Of a DNA stretch of 64,000 nt, positions 1-11,915 are shown piece by piece; the stretch's first letter is position 1; each line of letters begins with the position of its first letter. Source of the DNA: Bosea vestrisii (GTDB lineage Bacteria > Pseudomonadota > Alphaproteobacteria > Rhizobiales > Beijerinckiaceae); the NCBI RefSeq assembly GCF_030144325.1, contig NZ_CP126307.1, forward strand, positions 2,914,001 to 2,978,000, in the 5' to 3' direction. The notes beneath the pieces were generated by a model, which was not told the DNA's origin, searched no databases, and saw only the letters and a list, made by a program, of their open reading frames with translations. The translations under genes and the position numbers were made by a program.

Positions 1-110
1 TTGATCAAGCCGGAGATCAGGAACAGGAACAGTGCGACCTGGCGGAAATCCCGGGTCAGCACGGCTCCGTCGCGTTTGCGGGCTTCGGTGAGACGGGCAG
101 AGGAGGCCAT
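1..110 (-). CDS. Type I secretion ABC transporter, N-terminus only (runs off the window)
   Basis: The reading frame starts at the ATG complementary to 108-110 and leaves the window at base 1, giving 36 residues that begin MASSARLTEARKR and end in a hydrophobic stretch (VALFLFLISGLI). That hydrophobic start after a charged leader resembles the first membrane segment of PrtD-type type I secretion permease/ATPases, whose N-termini carry a similar FSGLINLL stretch. It lies directly downstream of, and on the same strand as, a giant RTX protein with a typical type I secretion C-terminus, the usual partner. The identification rests on this context and a short match; another membrane protein is possible. 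Confidence 0.5.
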   Translation of the reverse strand, partial: MASSARLTEARKRDGAVLTRDFRQVALFLFLISGLI

Positions 111-152
111 GGCGGCGCGCCCTTGATCTTAGCGGTGACGGAAAGTGGAGAA

Positions 153-180
153 GGCGGGCGGACCACGCGGCCCGCCCGCC
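153..180 (-). terminator. Hairpin downstream of the RTX peroxidase
   Basis: A perfect 9-bp stem (GGCGGGCGG pairing with CCGCCCGCC, 10-nt loop) sits 15 bases after the RTX stop codon. In the minus direction it is followed by TTCTCC rather than a clean T-run, so it may be a weak terminator or an attenuator that lowers read-through into the secretion gene. Confidence 0.45.
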
Positions 181-195
181 GGCCTTCGTTCGCAT

Positions 196-3100
196 TCACA
201 AGACGAAGTTGTTTGCGGTCAGGTTGTGGCTGCCCTTCAGCTCGATGCGGAACTCCTCCGCCGCGTCGCCGCTGACATTGCCGCTCACGATCGTGTAGGC
301 GACGCCGTCCCGCTCCTCATAGGACACCATCAATTGTGCCGCCGCAGTGAAGGCGGACCCATTGAAGAGCGTGAAGTTCTGGTTGCCCGCCACTGCACCA
401 TTAGCATCGATGCCGGACAGATCGACGAGGTCTCCGGGTTGGAAGTCGAGGATGGTATCGCCATCCGCGCTCTCGACATCGGAGAAGCGGAAGACGTCAT
501 CGCCGGCGCCGCCCTCCATCACGTTCACCGCGTGACCTGCGGTGATCGTGTCGTTCCCGGAGCCGGTCGCGACGTTCTCGATGTGCCACAGCGTGTCACT
601 GCCGCTCGGGCTGCTAACGGCGCTGCCGCGCCCCAACATGCCGTTGCCGAGATCCACCGTCAGATTGGCGCTGATCGCCGACAGGTCGAGCGTGTCGACA
701 CCGTTGCCGCCGTCGATCTCGTCGCCGTAGTAGGTATCGTTGCCGTCGCCCACCTCGCCGACGAACAGGTCGTTGCCGGCCCCGCCGAAGGCAGCGTCAT
801 CGCCTGCTCCGGCATTGATGACGTCGTTGCCGCCCTGGCCGAAGAGACGGTCGGCTCCAGCCTCGCCATGGATCAGGTCGTTATCCGCTCCGGCGAAGAC
901 ATGGTCGTCGCCCGAGCCGCCATGGACCGTATCGCGACCCGCGCCTCCCTCGACGAAATCGGCGCCATCGCCGCCGGAGATCGCATCGTCCCCGGCTTCG
1001 CCGACGAGGACATCGTCACCGGCCAGGCCGATGATGCTGTCGCCGCCGCTCGTGCCGAGCAGGACATCGCCCGAGGCCGTCCCGACCCGGACGTTGCTGC
1101 CACCCGTCGGCGTGGGAGCCGGCGTGCCCGCCTCGTCGTCGTCGTCATCGTCGCAATCATCATGGTGGTCGTGGTCGTCCTCGTCGTCGTCATCCTCGTC
1201 GTCCTCACCGACCTGCGGACTGTCGCCGACGGTCGTGTAAGTGATGCTGCTCTCGCCGTTGGTCAGCGTGGTGACGCCGTTCGCATCGGTCGTGCTCTCG
1301 TAGTCTGCCAGCGTCGCGCCGTTTGGCAGCTCGATCACATCCTCCGGACGCAGCGCGCCGATGATGGTGTCGTTGCCGCCGTTTGAGCGGAACACGATGC
1401 GATGGGCCGAAGACAAGGCCGAGATGTCGATCGTGTCGTCGCCGGCATTGCCGTCGATCGTGATCGTGTTGAGGCGCAGGCTCGTGGTCGAGAAGTCGCC
1501 GATGATCTCGAAGTTGTCGTTGCCGGCGCCTCCGGCAGACCCCGAAGGATCGGTGCCGTTGATCCGGATTTCTTCGATCTCGCTGAGTTCGGCGATCACC
1601 GAAGCGGCATCGGTGCCGTTGCGGGTAACGACGATCTCGGTGGCCGCCAGCAGCACCGCTGCCGGATTGAGCGCCGCGAATGCGGCCTTCGTGTAGATGC
1701 GGTAGGTTTCGGCCGAGGCATTGCCCACGATCGAGAAGGTATCGCCGGCCGCCCCTTCGGTGCCGCCATTGACCACATCCTTGCCATCGGTCGGCGCCGC
1801 CGCATTGGCGTTCCAGACGACGGTGTCGTCGCCGGCATCACCGTTGATGGTATCGACCCCGCTATTGGGACCGAGCGCCACCACCAGATTGTCGATGTGG
1901 AAACTCTCGCCGGCTTCGAACCCACCTGCCGAGACAAAGCGGATCGCCGTATGGGCCGGGTTGAGAGGCGCCGAGAAAGTGTTGGTGCCGGTGCCGCCCA
2001 GGGCCATCCCAAGCGTTTCCCAGTTCGTGCCGTTCAACGCCTGGACGGTGACCGTCTCGCCGGCATCCAGACCGATCGACTGGTAGTCGAAGGAGAGCGT
2101 CGGTGCGGTTGCGCCGTTGAGGTTGATCGCCCGCTGGATGGTGTCGTTGTTGTCGGTGCCCGCGGCAAATGTCAGTCGACCGCCGGTGATGAGGATATCG
2201 CCGCTGCCGGCCGCGTCATTGTCGCCGGTTTCGTCCCAACCAGCGGCAAAGGCGAAGTTGCCATTATTGTTGGTGTAGGAAACGGTACCGAAGTTATCGA
2301 CCATGCTGCCGGTCGTCGCCGAGACACCGCCCGAGAGCGTGTCGTTGCCGTCCCCGCCATTGAGCGTATCGGCTCCTTCATCACCATTGATGACGTCGTC
2401 GCCGCCGGCACCGCTCAGGGTGTCGTTGCCGCCGAGGCCACTGATGGTATTGGCTGCCGCATTGCCAGTGATAATGTTTGCGGCGGCCGTGGGGGTGCCG
2501 AAGTTGGCCGGAGCCGCTGCGGCGAGCGTGAAGTCCGACTGATCGACATTGGCGTTGGTGATGCCATTGAGCGTGATCGTGCCCTGTATCGCGGAAGCAG
2601 CACCATTTTCACGGATGGTGATGACGGTGTTGCCGGCGACCGTCGATTCAAACACCCGGTTGGCAAAGGTCAGTGCCGTTACGCCCAGACCGCTGAGGTC
2701 GATGCGGTCCTGGGTAGCGGGAGTGCCGCCGGCCGCATCGAAGCTGGCGATCGTGTCATTGCCGAAATTGGTAGCGTTGTAGACGATGGTATTGACCCCG
2801 CCACCCACATCGATGGTGTCGTTGCCGGCGCCACCGATGATCGTGTCATTGTCGTCGCCGCCATTGAGCGTGTCGTTGCCGTCGCCGCCGTCGAGCACGT
2901 CATTGCCGTCATTGCCGGTCAGCGTGTCGTTGTTGGCACCGCCAAAGAGCTGGTTGGCCGAACCATTGCCGACAAGGACGTTGATGGCAGCATTGCCCGT
3001 GCCGTTGATGGCGTCGCCACCCGTAAGCGTCAAGTTTTCAAGGCCCGCCGACAGCGTGTAGCTGATCGAGGACTGGACGGTATCGACATCGGCCGGCAGG

Positions 3101-6100
3101 CCAGTGCCCTCATTGACCACGTCGCCGACATCGTCGACGACATAGGTGTCATTGCCCTCGCCGCCGATCATGGTGTCGGCACCGAGGCCACCCCGGAGGA
3201 TGTCGATGCCGCCGAGCCCGCTCAGCGTATCGTTAAGGTCGCCGCCGGTGATGTCATTGTTGCCGGCATTGCCGGTACCGACAAAGACGTCGGCATCGCC
3301 GCCCCGATAGACGAGGTTTTCGACATTGGCCATGGCCGCCAGGGACAGTTCGGCCATGAAGGTTTCGACCGTATCCGTACCTTCCCCGGCAGCTTCCACC
3401 ACCACGTCGAGCAGGTCGTCGACGCCATAGGTGTCATTGCCGAGGCCGCCGACGAGCGTGTCGCCGCCGCCCGCCCCGACGAGGTCGAGAACATCCGGAT
3501 CGCCGGTATCGCGGGCATCGAGGTCGTCATTGCCCGCGCCGCCGACGAGGAGGTCGTCGCCGAGGCCGCCGACGAGATCGTCATTGTCGCCGCCGCCGAA
3601 GATCAGGTCATTGCCGAGACCGCCGGTAATGGCGTCATTGTCCCCGTCCTCGCCGGCGATGAAATTATTGGCGGTGGAGGCCGCGAGGCTGACGGTGCGC
3701 GTCCCGCCGGTCGGATCTGCCCGGCTGACGGCATAGTCGCCGAGCAGCTGGTAGCCATTGAAGAATGCGCCATTGAAGTTGATGAGCTCGATGCCCGTCT
3801 CCGCAGTGGTGCCGCTATGGTGGCCATTCACGGTGATGGACTGCTGCGTTCCGGTAGGCAGCGTGTAGTTGATCACCAGATTGCCGTTCGCGGTGCCCGT
3901 ATTGCTGTCGAAAGCATTGAGCGCATTGATGGTCAGGATTGGCAGGCCATCGATGTCAAAGCCAGTGCCGGGCGCAAGGATCGAGATCTTGTCTGCCGTG
4001 CCTGCGCCCACGCCGCCGGCTTCGTTGATGACGTCATTGCCGTCACCGAGGCCGAACGAATAGGTGTCGTTGCCCAGGCCACCATTGAGCGTGTCGCCGG
4101 CAACCGCACCGCTGCCGACAGTGGTGCGGGTGATGGCGAGGTTGTCGATCGAAACAAACTCGGTGGCCTCCAGCGTGTTGACCTCAAAGCGGATCGCCGC
4201 GTTTGCCGTGAACGGGCCCGTGCCAAAGAGAGTGAGGTCGATATTGCGCGCTGTCAGGGATGACGTGCTGTTGATGGTGTCGACCAGGACGAAGTCGGTA
4301 CCGTTGCGCGAGAAGTAGACGGTGACGGCGTCATTGTCGGCCCCACCATCAAGGTTGTTGCGAGCGACCGTGTAGGAGAGCGTCGACTCAGTCGCATTGG
4401 CGAGATTGACGGTACGCTGGATCTGGGCGCCGTCCCCGGCATTGAACCGCAGGGCGTCCTGGCCATCGTCCAGTCGAATCTGGCCAGCGGTCGGGCTGCC
4501 ATTGGGCAGGTTGCCATCGTTGGCTTCCACCCAGCTCGACGTCCAGGCTGTGGTGCCGTTGGAGTTGTTGAACTGGCTGGAATTGAAGTTGTCCTGAAAG
4601 GTCACGGTCGTCACGGCAGCGACCGCGCCATCGGCGCCGCCCACCAGGATATCATTGCCGCCATTGCCGTTGAGAACGTCGGAACCGGCAAGGCCGAGGA
4701 TCAGGTCGTCGGCCGCCGTTCCGTTGAGCACGGGCTGGTTGAGCGGAGCCGCACCCTGCGGGGCAAGGCCATTGTCGCTATAGGGCGTGCCCACGATGAT
4801 GTTGAGCGCGCCGCCGCCGGCGAATTCCACCTTTTCGATGTTGCGCAGCTTGTCGGTGCCATCGAGCGAGTCTTCGACGGCATGCGAAACGACGATCTGC
4901 CCATCCGCCGTGGCTGAGAAGGCATATTCGCCGCGGGCGCCCTGGAACCGCGCGATGTCCACGTCGCCGCTCGTCGTGTCCGTCTTGATCGTACGGACGA
5001 TGCCGAGTTGGCCGGGATTGATCGAGCCGTTGAACATGCTCGCGGCCAGCGTCGTCATGCTGTTGTGATAGGCGATCGGCGTGCCGGTCCGCTCGGTGGT
5101 CGCATAGACGGCGATCTGCACGTCAAGCCACTTGTCGCCGTCGATGATGTCATCGCCGGCATTGCCCTGGATGATGTCGCTGCCGTCGCCGCCGAGGATG
5201 ATGTCGCCGGCATTGAAGACAACGGTGCCAGCCGCCATTGCGGTGACCTGGGCAGGAGTGAGACCCAGGACTTCGGCAAGGCCGGCGATCAGCGCCAGGC
5301 TTTCCTTGGTCAACTGGCTGCCCCGATAGCCTTCCTGGCCGGTCGTTCCGTCAGGGGCATTGGGGTCGAAGGGCAGGCGTTCCGAGCCCAGGGCATTGGA
5401 GCCGCCGAGCACGTCGTTGAATTTCGAGCCCGACAAACCTTCCATGGATGCATATTCATCGAGGGCGGCATTCGCCGGCAGCGTCGGGGCTTCGTCGAAG
5501 ATAATGGGCCGCGACAGGTCGGCATTGACGCCGAAAGTGCTGTCCTTGTAGGTCGCCCAGTCATAGCCCGACATGCCGGCCATTTTGCCGCGGCCGGTGC
5601 TGCCCACCATGATGTCGTCGCCGCCTTCGCCGATGAATTCGTCGAAGCCGCCATCGCCGAGGAACACGTCGTGTCCGTCGACGCTGTCATGGGCGAAGAT
5701 CTCGTCGAAATTGTCGCCGGGGGCGCCGTCGAAGGTGCCGGTTTCGATCCAGTCGTCACCCTCGTTGCCGAGAATGCGTTCGGCATTGCGGTTGCCATAG
5801 ATGAAGTCGTTGCCGGTGCCGGCGAACACTTCCGAGCCCATGTCGGTGCCGAGGAAGATGAAGTCCTGGCCCTCATTGCCCATGACGAGGTCGAGGCCCG
5901 GGCCGGCATGCACGACGTCATTGCCCTTGCCGGCCTTGATGTTGTCGTCGCCGCCCATGTCCTTGATGATGTCGTCGCCGTCACCACCATTGAGGATGTC
6001 GTTGCCGAAACCGCCTTCGATGATGTCGTTGCCGCCGTCGCCATAGACGGTATCGTCGCCGATGCCGGCAATCAGGACGTCATTGCCCGAGGGATTGAAC

Positions 6101-9100
6101 GTATTGCCCGGATCGGTTCCGCCGAGCACGACGTGGTCGCTGCCATTGTATTTGAGATAGTTGGTGTCAGTCCCTGCCGTCGCCGGATTGTTGCGGACGA
6201 CCAGTTGGGTCAGGATGCCGGTACCGGTCGGGTCAATGCCCAGATTGTCGGCGCTCTCGTCGACATCGGTCGTCAGAGGATTGTCTTCGACAATGCCGTC
6301 GGCGCCCCCGCTTTCACCCAGGCCCGGATTGTACTGCCGGCGCTGGTCGATCTCGAGGATGAGGCCGGGCGTCGAGAACACGTCGGACGGCAGGTGCGTC
6401 GCGTCGGTATTGCGCATCATCATGGCGGCGAAGGAATTGTTCTCCATTTCGCCGAAGAGATGCAGGCCATCGAGGCGCTGCAGGTAGTAGAAACGGTCCC
6501 CGCTCTGCAGCAGTTCCATCTGCGCTTCGAAGACGAAGTTGAAGGTGGCGCCGAGCATGCCGCCGAATGGCATGATCTTTTCGGCAAGGCCGCCGATCCA
6601 GAGATCGATATTCTCCAGGCCGCCCAGGTTCGCGGCATAGATGCCGGTGCCGTTGAGGAATGCCTCCGCATCGGTCGGCATGACGAAGGTCGGATCAGCG
6701 GCGAATTTGCCGAAGGGCGTGCCGAAGATCAGTGTCATCGCGGCGGCGCGCTTGCCTTCGGCCGTCGCTTCGCCGGTGATCAGCGAATGCGTGCCGTAGG
6801 CCGCCACGAAGTTGATGATCGAGGCTTCGTGCTTGAGGTTGCCCGCAAAGTCAATCCAGCTCGTATAGGGCGTCAGGAGGGCATCCTGGTTGGTCATCTC
6901 GAAGAAGGTGCGGCGCGCTTCATTGAGCGAGGGCACGCCGACGTCACGGCCACGGGCGAGGTTGATGGTGGCAAGATCGAGCGGCAGGCCGAGCAGGTTG
7001 TTGCGCAGCGCGCTGGTGACGAACTCGTCGATCTCGTTGCCGACCTGGCGGGTCATGCCGCGGATGACGCACCCGCTGCAATGCCGTCGTCGACGCCATC
7101 GGTGCTGGTAAAGGCCGTGGGATTGAGGAAGCCCTGGATCAGGCTGATGTGGTTGGGATTGAAGTTCGGGTCGAACTGGTCGATCGACTCGGTCAGCATG
7201 GAGTGGCCGAAGCGATACACCACATGCGCGAACTCGGCGAAGATCGTCGGGTCCATCATGGTGTCGAAGCCATCGGGCACCAGGAACACGTTGATGTTGG
7301 GCTGGACCTTTCGGGCGAATTCTTCGAACACCAGGTGCTGGTATTGCATTTCGGTGCCGAACTTGGCCGCCTGAAAGATGCGTTCGCCATCCCAGGTGAA
7401 GCTGTCGAGCAGGGCCTTAAGGGCCACGGCGTTGGTCGGCAGTGTCGCCGGCAGGGCATTCAGCTGCGCTTGAGTGATATCGACCACGAGCCATTCATTG
7501 ATGAAGGCCAGATCCCTGGTCTCGAGTACCGTCGCCTTGGTGTGTTCGGCAAGGCGGTTGTGCTCGGCATGGAACACGTGGTGGACGGCGGTCAGGCCGA
7601 TGTTTTCATTGGCGCGGCCATCGCCGGCCACGAAGTGAGCATCGAGCAGTTCGTCGTCATAAGACCCGTCTTCCGCCGGCCCGTTGTCGGGATTGCCGAG
7701 GCCGATGGTGATGTCGCCGTCGGCAAGGCCGGTCGGCACCGCGTTGTGGGCGATGTCGGCCAGGAAGGCATGGTTGGTGCGGATCGCCTCGGTCGGAATC
7801 GCCGGGGCGACGACGCCAAACAGGTTGGATGGATCGACCGGATTGGCAGGATAGCCCTCGACGACAAGGTCGTCGTCGGTGTTCGGGATGCCGTCGGGGC
7901 CAATGCCGTAGATGATCTGCGGATAGCCGTTGTCGCCGGGAATGAAATTCCCATAGGGGTCGGTGCGCAGCAGGGGCACCTTACCGACATCGTTGTCGGT
8001 CAATTGGATGCCGAGCAGGGTCGCAGCCTGAGCCTTCACCTCGCCCCAGGTGGCCATACCGCCATTTGCACCCTCGATCAGATTGCCGGTCGAAACCGGG
8101 CCGCCGGCGGTCGCTGCATATTGGCGCAGGAAGACCTGGTGCGAGGGGTGCGACGTGTAGGTCTGGTTCTGGTCGACATAGGAGGTGGTGGTGTTGACGG
8201 GGCGGACATTGTCCGCGCTCTCGTCGATTGTGGTACTGGGATTGTCGACCATGATGCCGTCGGGGCCAGGTCCGACGGTTGCACGGGTCAGCACCATAAA
8301 ATTGGTGTTGCTCCCTTCGACATAGAGCGGATCATCGGGGCTGAGCGGAATCATCACAGTGCCGCTGCCGCCCTTGTTCACGAGATCAAGGCCATGATCG
8401 AAGAACTGGCCGAACAGGGTGAACCAGGAGTTGAAGGGGGCCGACAGGCCCTCGTCCGGCGCAAAATTGGGAATATGGACGTTGATCCCGTCGAGCGTGA
8501 TGCCGTTTGCCGCCAGTAGCGGGAAGAGGCCATTGCCCGGTTCAGGCCCGGCGGCAGCCTCGATACCCGCCCAGGCGGCATCGAGCGCCAGCCTTGCCGC
8601 CGCGGCGGCGTCCTGCAGGGGGACATTGTCGGGGCTTGCGGCGGCGGCGGCCGCAGCGGAGGCCTCGGTCCGTGCGGCTTGCTCGTAAATCTTGAAGAGC
8701 GGCTTGAGCGGCACATAGAGCGCCGCAATCTGGCCTGTGATCACCATGCCGGGATCGTCGACACCGGCATTCTGCAGCGCCGTCAGGATGGCGGCCGGAT
8801 TGGCAAGGGTCTGGTCGACGAGCAGGTTGCTGATCACTCGCAAAGTGGGGTCGATGACATCGCCCGGGTTGGCAAAGGTGCCCGGTCCATCCACGTCATT
8901 GCCCGGCGTATAGGGCATGGAGACTGGCATGGTGGGTGCCGGTCCTCCCGGACCATCAGGGTCCATCATCACGGTGACCGTGCGGAAGGTCGGATTCATC
9001 AGCTCGTTGAACGGCGTATCGGAGGCACCCCACTTTTCCTGTCCGGGAAGCAGGTGGTTGTAGGAGCCGTCGACGGTGCGAAGCCCCCAGGAAAGGTTGT

Positions 9101-9251
9101 AGGTCGGGATCGAGCCACCAGGTCCAAAAAGCGGCTTTGCCGGGTTGCCCGGATCGCCGGTCGAGATGCCCTGCCGGAACGCAGCGTCAGCCTCGGCGAT
9201 CTTGATCTGCTTAAGGATGAAGTCCAGATCGCTCTTGATATAGGTTACCAT
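196..9251 (-). CDS. Giant RTX animal-heme peroxidase, split by a frameshift near 7060-7070
   Basis: Two abutting frames make one protein of about 3,018 residues. The upstream frame (9251 to 7053) starts MVTYIKSDLDFILKQ behind a GGGGG ribosome site; a further upstream ATG at 9287 is less likely. It carries the peroxidase signature residues: distal histidine in GQFFDHGLDL and the proximal block HAEHNRLAEH. It ends in GAASSAA-like residues where homologues read ARGMTRQ; the other frame reads IRGMTRQVGNEIDEF straight through, so one base is missing around 7065. The second part completes the peroxidase domain (NNLLGLPLDLATINLARGRD), then holds dozens of GGxGxD calcium-binding nonapeptides, two sandwich-like modules, an Asp/His-rich linker (about 1135-1205) and a C-terminus ending in hydrophobic residues (NNFVL), as expected for type I secretion. 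Function by family: secreted, calcium-folded peroxidase. As read, the protein is truncated after about 730 residues. Confidence 0.85.
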
Positions 9252-9691
9252 GGTACTTACCCCCAATGTTATGAACACCAAGCGCAACTTCGCGTGATCT
9301 GCGTTTTAACAGGGCATCAACGCTGCTTTTTGCTCGAACTAAGCCCCGATTGGCTCGGAGCAGAACGAATAGATCGCAATGCGACGCTCATGATCTCAGC
9401 GAGGATCATTGTACTGGGGCGCGTTTGTTCATAGATCGGAAGGTCCAGCCAAAGAGTGAGACTTTGGTCCGTATTCCCAGGCGACCTTTTTCGGCACGAT
9501 GCGAAGATCGGTAAGTTCGACAACACGTCATGTTGCGCTGCGAAATCACAATCGCAATCGCAATAAATCGCGCCCCGAAACATGATTACGACGCCATGTC
9601 AGGTCTCTGCCGGGCAAACGGCATCAATGCTGTCGTCCGCATGTCGCCATTTCATTCCGATTTGTTGTAGATTTCGTCCCACATTCGCTGG
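9252..9691. promoter_or_regulatory. Divergent intergenic region between RTX peroxidase and sensor kinase
   Basis: No gene is evident in these 440 bases. The region must contain the promoters of the two divergent flanking genes. It includes three tandem hexamers of the form AATCRC at 9544-9561. A short frame on the minus strand (9317-9583) has no recognisable content. Confidence 0.4.
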
Positions 9692-11221
9692 GTGAGTGAT
9701 TGTCAGGTACGGCCACAAAATGGATCAGGGATGGGCAAGCCTACTGATGGAAAGCTCGAAAAAAACCCGGTGACCGTAGAAGGACGCGGGCAAGCGGTCT
9801 CCAGTCTTCAAAAGCTTGCGCGCTGGCTGGCGGTGCTGAGCCCATTTGTGAAGCCTTGGCGCGCCCTCAGCTTGGAGCGCAAATTCTTGCTCACTGCCAC
9901 CCTCGCCATCGTGTTATCGATGGTGACGTTGGGTTACTGGGTCGAAAAGCGAATCCGCGTCGGTTGGATTCAGGGCATGGCGGAGACAGGCGCTCTCTAT
10001 CTCGAGGGCTTTCTGGCGCATCATGTCCAGACGCTCGAAAATTCCCGGATACTGCCCGCAGAGAGCCAAACCGAGATCCAAAATCTGTTGTCCAATACCC
10101 GCCTTGGCAATCGGGTTGCGATTATAAAGATCTGGGACCTCGACGGAAATCTTATATACAGCACTAACAATTCAGATTCACATGAAAAGCTTCATAGCGG
10201 CTACATCGATCGCATTAAAGACGGGCAAGTCGTTGTTGATGATGATACGGACGACCATATTTCAGAACTCAAGTCGCTTAAAATTACTCCGAGACTGATT
10301 GAAATTTACGCTCCTATATACAAAATGAATTCGAATAACATAATAGCTATCGGCGAATTCTATGAGTATGATAAATTTCTGAGAAGTGAGATTAATAGCG
10401 TCAAATACGGTACCTGGTTCCTGATATTCAATGTTTCAATTATAATTATTGTACTTTTACGTATAATCGTGAGTAAAACCGGAAAAACCATTGGTGATCA
10501 ACAAGAGTTGCTGGAATCCAATTTTGCCCGCGCGGCCGAATTGGCAAAGCGAAACAACGTCCTGCGACGCGCGGCAGACCGCGCTCGGCTCAATGCGACG
10601 ATCTTGAACGAGACATATCTCGCCAGTATTGGGGCGGATATCCATGACGGGCCTATCCAGGTGCTCAGCCTGATGATGCTCAAACTGCCGAATGCAAAGG
10701 CGAATGCAACTCAACCTGACGAACTGGGCATTGTGCGGAAGGATCTGGAGCCGCTGATCCAGCAAACGCTTGCAGATCTGCGTAATCTCTCCGCTGGGCT
10801 GGTGCTTCCGGAGGTCGAGAATTTGTCCCCGATGGAGACGATCGACCTGGCGATCACGCGGCACGAACATCAGACCGGAACCATGGTCCTGCGCGATCTC
10901 GAGGATTTACCCGAGCGCGTCTCGCGCGCCATCCGGGTCTGCGCTTATCGCGTGGTTCAGGAGGCCCTCAACAATTCCTTCAAACATGCGGGAGGCCAAG
11001 GGCAGCGGGTGTCCGCGCGGCTCAACGGCAAGATGCTGGAGATCGTGGTTACCGATATCGGCATGGCGCCGACGTTGCAGCGCCACCATCCCGCGCGCAG
11101 CGCGAAGCTCGGGCTGCAAGGCATGGACAGCCGCGTCAGGGCACTCCGGGGCAGCCTGACCATCGCGCGGCTGGTCAACGGCGGGACCGAAGTTCGAGCG
11201 ACTCTACCGGTGCGTTCCTGA
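9692..11221 (+). CDS. Membrane sensor histidine kinase, NarL/UhpB class (HisKA_3)
   Basis: The 509-residue protein has a transmembrane helix at about 62-83 (LLTATLAIVLSMVTLGYWV), an extracytoplasmic domain of about 160 residues, a second helix near 245-265, then a dimerisation/phosphoacceptor block GADIHDGPIQVLSLMMLKL (histidine near residue 316) and an ATPase domain with VVQEALNNSFKHAGG and GLQGMDSRVRALRG. These are the H, N and G regions of LuxR-partner kinases. The start is GTG 9692; ATG 9731 is an alternative. It is convergent with the LuxR-type regulator that ends 7 bases away, its likely partner. The sensor part (about 10170-10480) is much more AT-rich than the rest of the gene. The signal sensed is unknown. 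Confidence 0.88.
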   Translation: MSDCQVRPQNGSGMGKPTDGKLEKNPVTVEGRGQAVSSLQKLARWLAVLSPFVKPWRALSLERKFLLTATLAIVLSMVTLGYWVEKRIRVGWIQGMAETGALYLEGFLAHHVQTLENSRILPAESQTEIQNLLSNTRLGNRVAIIKIWDLDGNLIYSTNNSDSHEKLHSGYIDRIKDGQVVVDDDTDDHISELKSLKITPRLIEIYAPIYKMNSNNIIAIGEFYEYDKFLRSEINSVKYGTWFLIFNVSIIIIVLLRIIVSKTGKTIGDQQELLESNFARAAELAKRNNVLRRAADRARLNATILNETYLASIGADIHDGPIQVLSLMMLKLPNAKANATQPDELGIVRKDLEPLIQQTLADLRNLSAGLVLPEVENLSPMETIDLAITRHEHQTGTMVLRDLEDLPERVSRAIRVCAYRVVQEALNNSFKHAGGQGQRVSARLNGKMLEIVVTDIGMAPTLQRHHPARSAKLGLQGMDSRVRALRGSLTIARLVNGGTEVRATLPVRS

Positions 11222-11228
11222 TACCGGC

Positions 11229-11915
11229 TTATATCGACTTCTGCGGCCGCGGCGAAACGCGCATGCCCTCGAAAGCTGCGGGATTGAGCCGCTGTGCTGC
11301 GATCACCACTTCCAACCTGTTGCGTGCCTTCAGCTTCTGCATGAGAAGCGTCATATAGCCCTTCACGGTCTTCTCGCTGAGGGATAAGGCGCTGGCAATT
11401 TCTCGGTTCTGCTTGCCGCACAAAAGCAGCCTGACGATCTGATCCTCCCGAACGCTGAGCTTCGCGCTCTGCGCTGCCTGTCTGTCCAGCGCTTTACCGT
11501 GCAAGGCGCTGATCACTTTTGCGGCAAAGCAGGGAGTAATGTAAATCTCGCCCCGACACGTCATCTCGATGGCCTTGATCAGGTCATCGGCGCTGCTGCC
11601 TTTCAAGACATAGCCTTTGGCGCCCGCCTCGAGAGCTTGAACGGCATGGTCAGTGTTCGTCGAGGCCGTAAATACGACAATCTTCATGTCAGGCGCTGTT
11701 TTTGTAGCGTCCCTAATCGCCAGAAATGCGTCCCCCGGCATGTTAAGGTCGACTATCATCGCGTCAGGTCGGTATTTTTCTGTAATAGAATAGATATCGT
11801 TCGCATCTGAGCCGGCTGCAGCCAATGAAAACCCGACATTGCGTTGCATGAGGGCCACGAGACCTTCCATTAAGAGTGGGTGGTCATCGACAACCGCGAT
11901 CGATATCTTCCCCAT
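11229..11915 (-). CDS. LuxR/NarL-family response regulator
   Basis: This is a 228-residue protein with an N-terminal receiver domain (VVDDHPLLMEG; phosphoacceptor Asp56 in VDLNMPG; conserved Lys in AKGYVLKG) and a C-terminal LuxR helix-turn-helix (LSVREDQIVRLLLCGKQN, then REIASALSLSEKTVKGYM). It faces the sensor kinase gene tail to tail with a 7-base gap, so the pair is a probable two-component system with separate promoters. Targets are not evident; the nearby RTX and mntH genes are candidates only by position. Confidence 0.9.
   Translation of the reverse strand: MGKISIAVVDDHPLLMEGLVALMQRNVGFSLAAAGSDANDIYSITEKYRPDAMIVDLNMPGDAFLAIRDATKTAPDMKIVVFTASTNTDHAVQALEAGAKGYVLKGSSADDLIKAIEMTCRGEIYITPCFAAKVISALHGKALDRQAAQSAKLSVREDQIVRLLLCGKQNREIASALSLSEKTVKGYMTLLMQKLKARNRLEVVIAAQRLNPAAFEGMRVSPRPQKSI

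Noticed and set aside
145..7374. Long open frames on the plus strand opposite the RTX peroxidase (145-1386, 1402-4263, 5008-7374)
   Set aside because: They are antisense shadows of GC-rich calcium repeats, in which the codon bias keeps the opposite frame open. Their translations are repetitive Val/Ala/Asp-rich sequence without starts or domains.
7053..9287. Peroxidase and RTX parts as two separate genes with an ATGA overlap
   Set aside because: The second frame starts in the middle of the conserved peroxidase domain (GMTRQVGNEIDEF) and the preceding shifted codons read IRG as in homologues, so it is one gene with a frameshift.
9317..9583. 88-residue minus-strand frame in the RTX/kinase intergenic region
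   Set aside because: No ribosome site, no domain, and low-quality composition; it overlaps the region where divergent promoters must lie.
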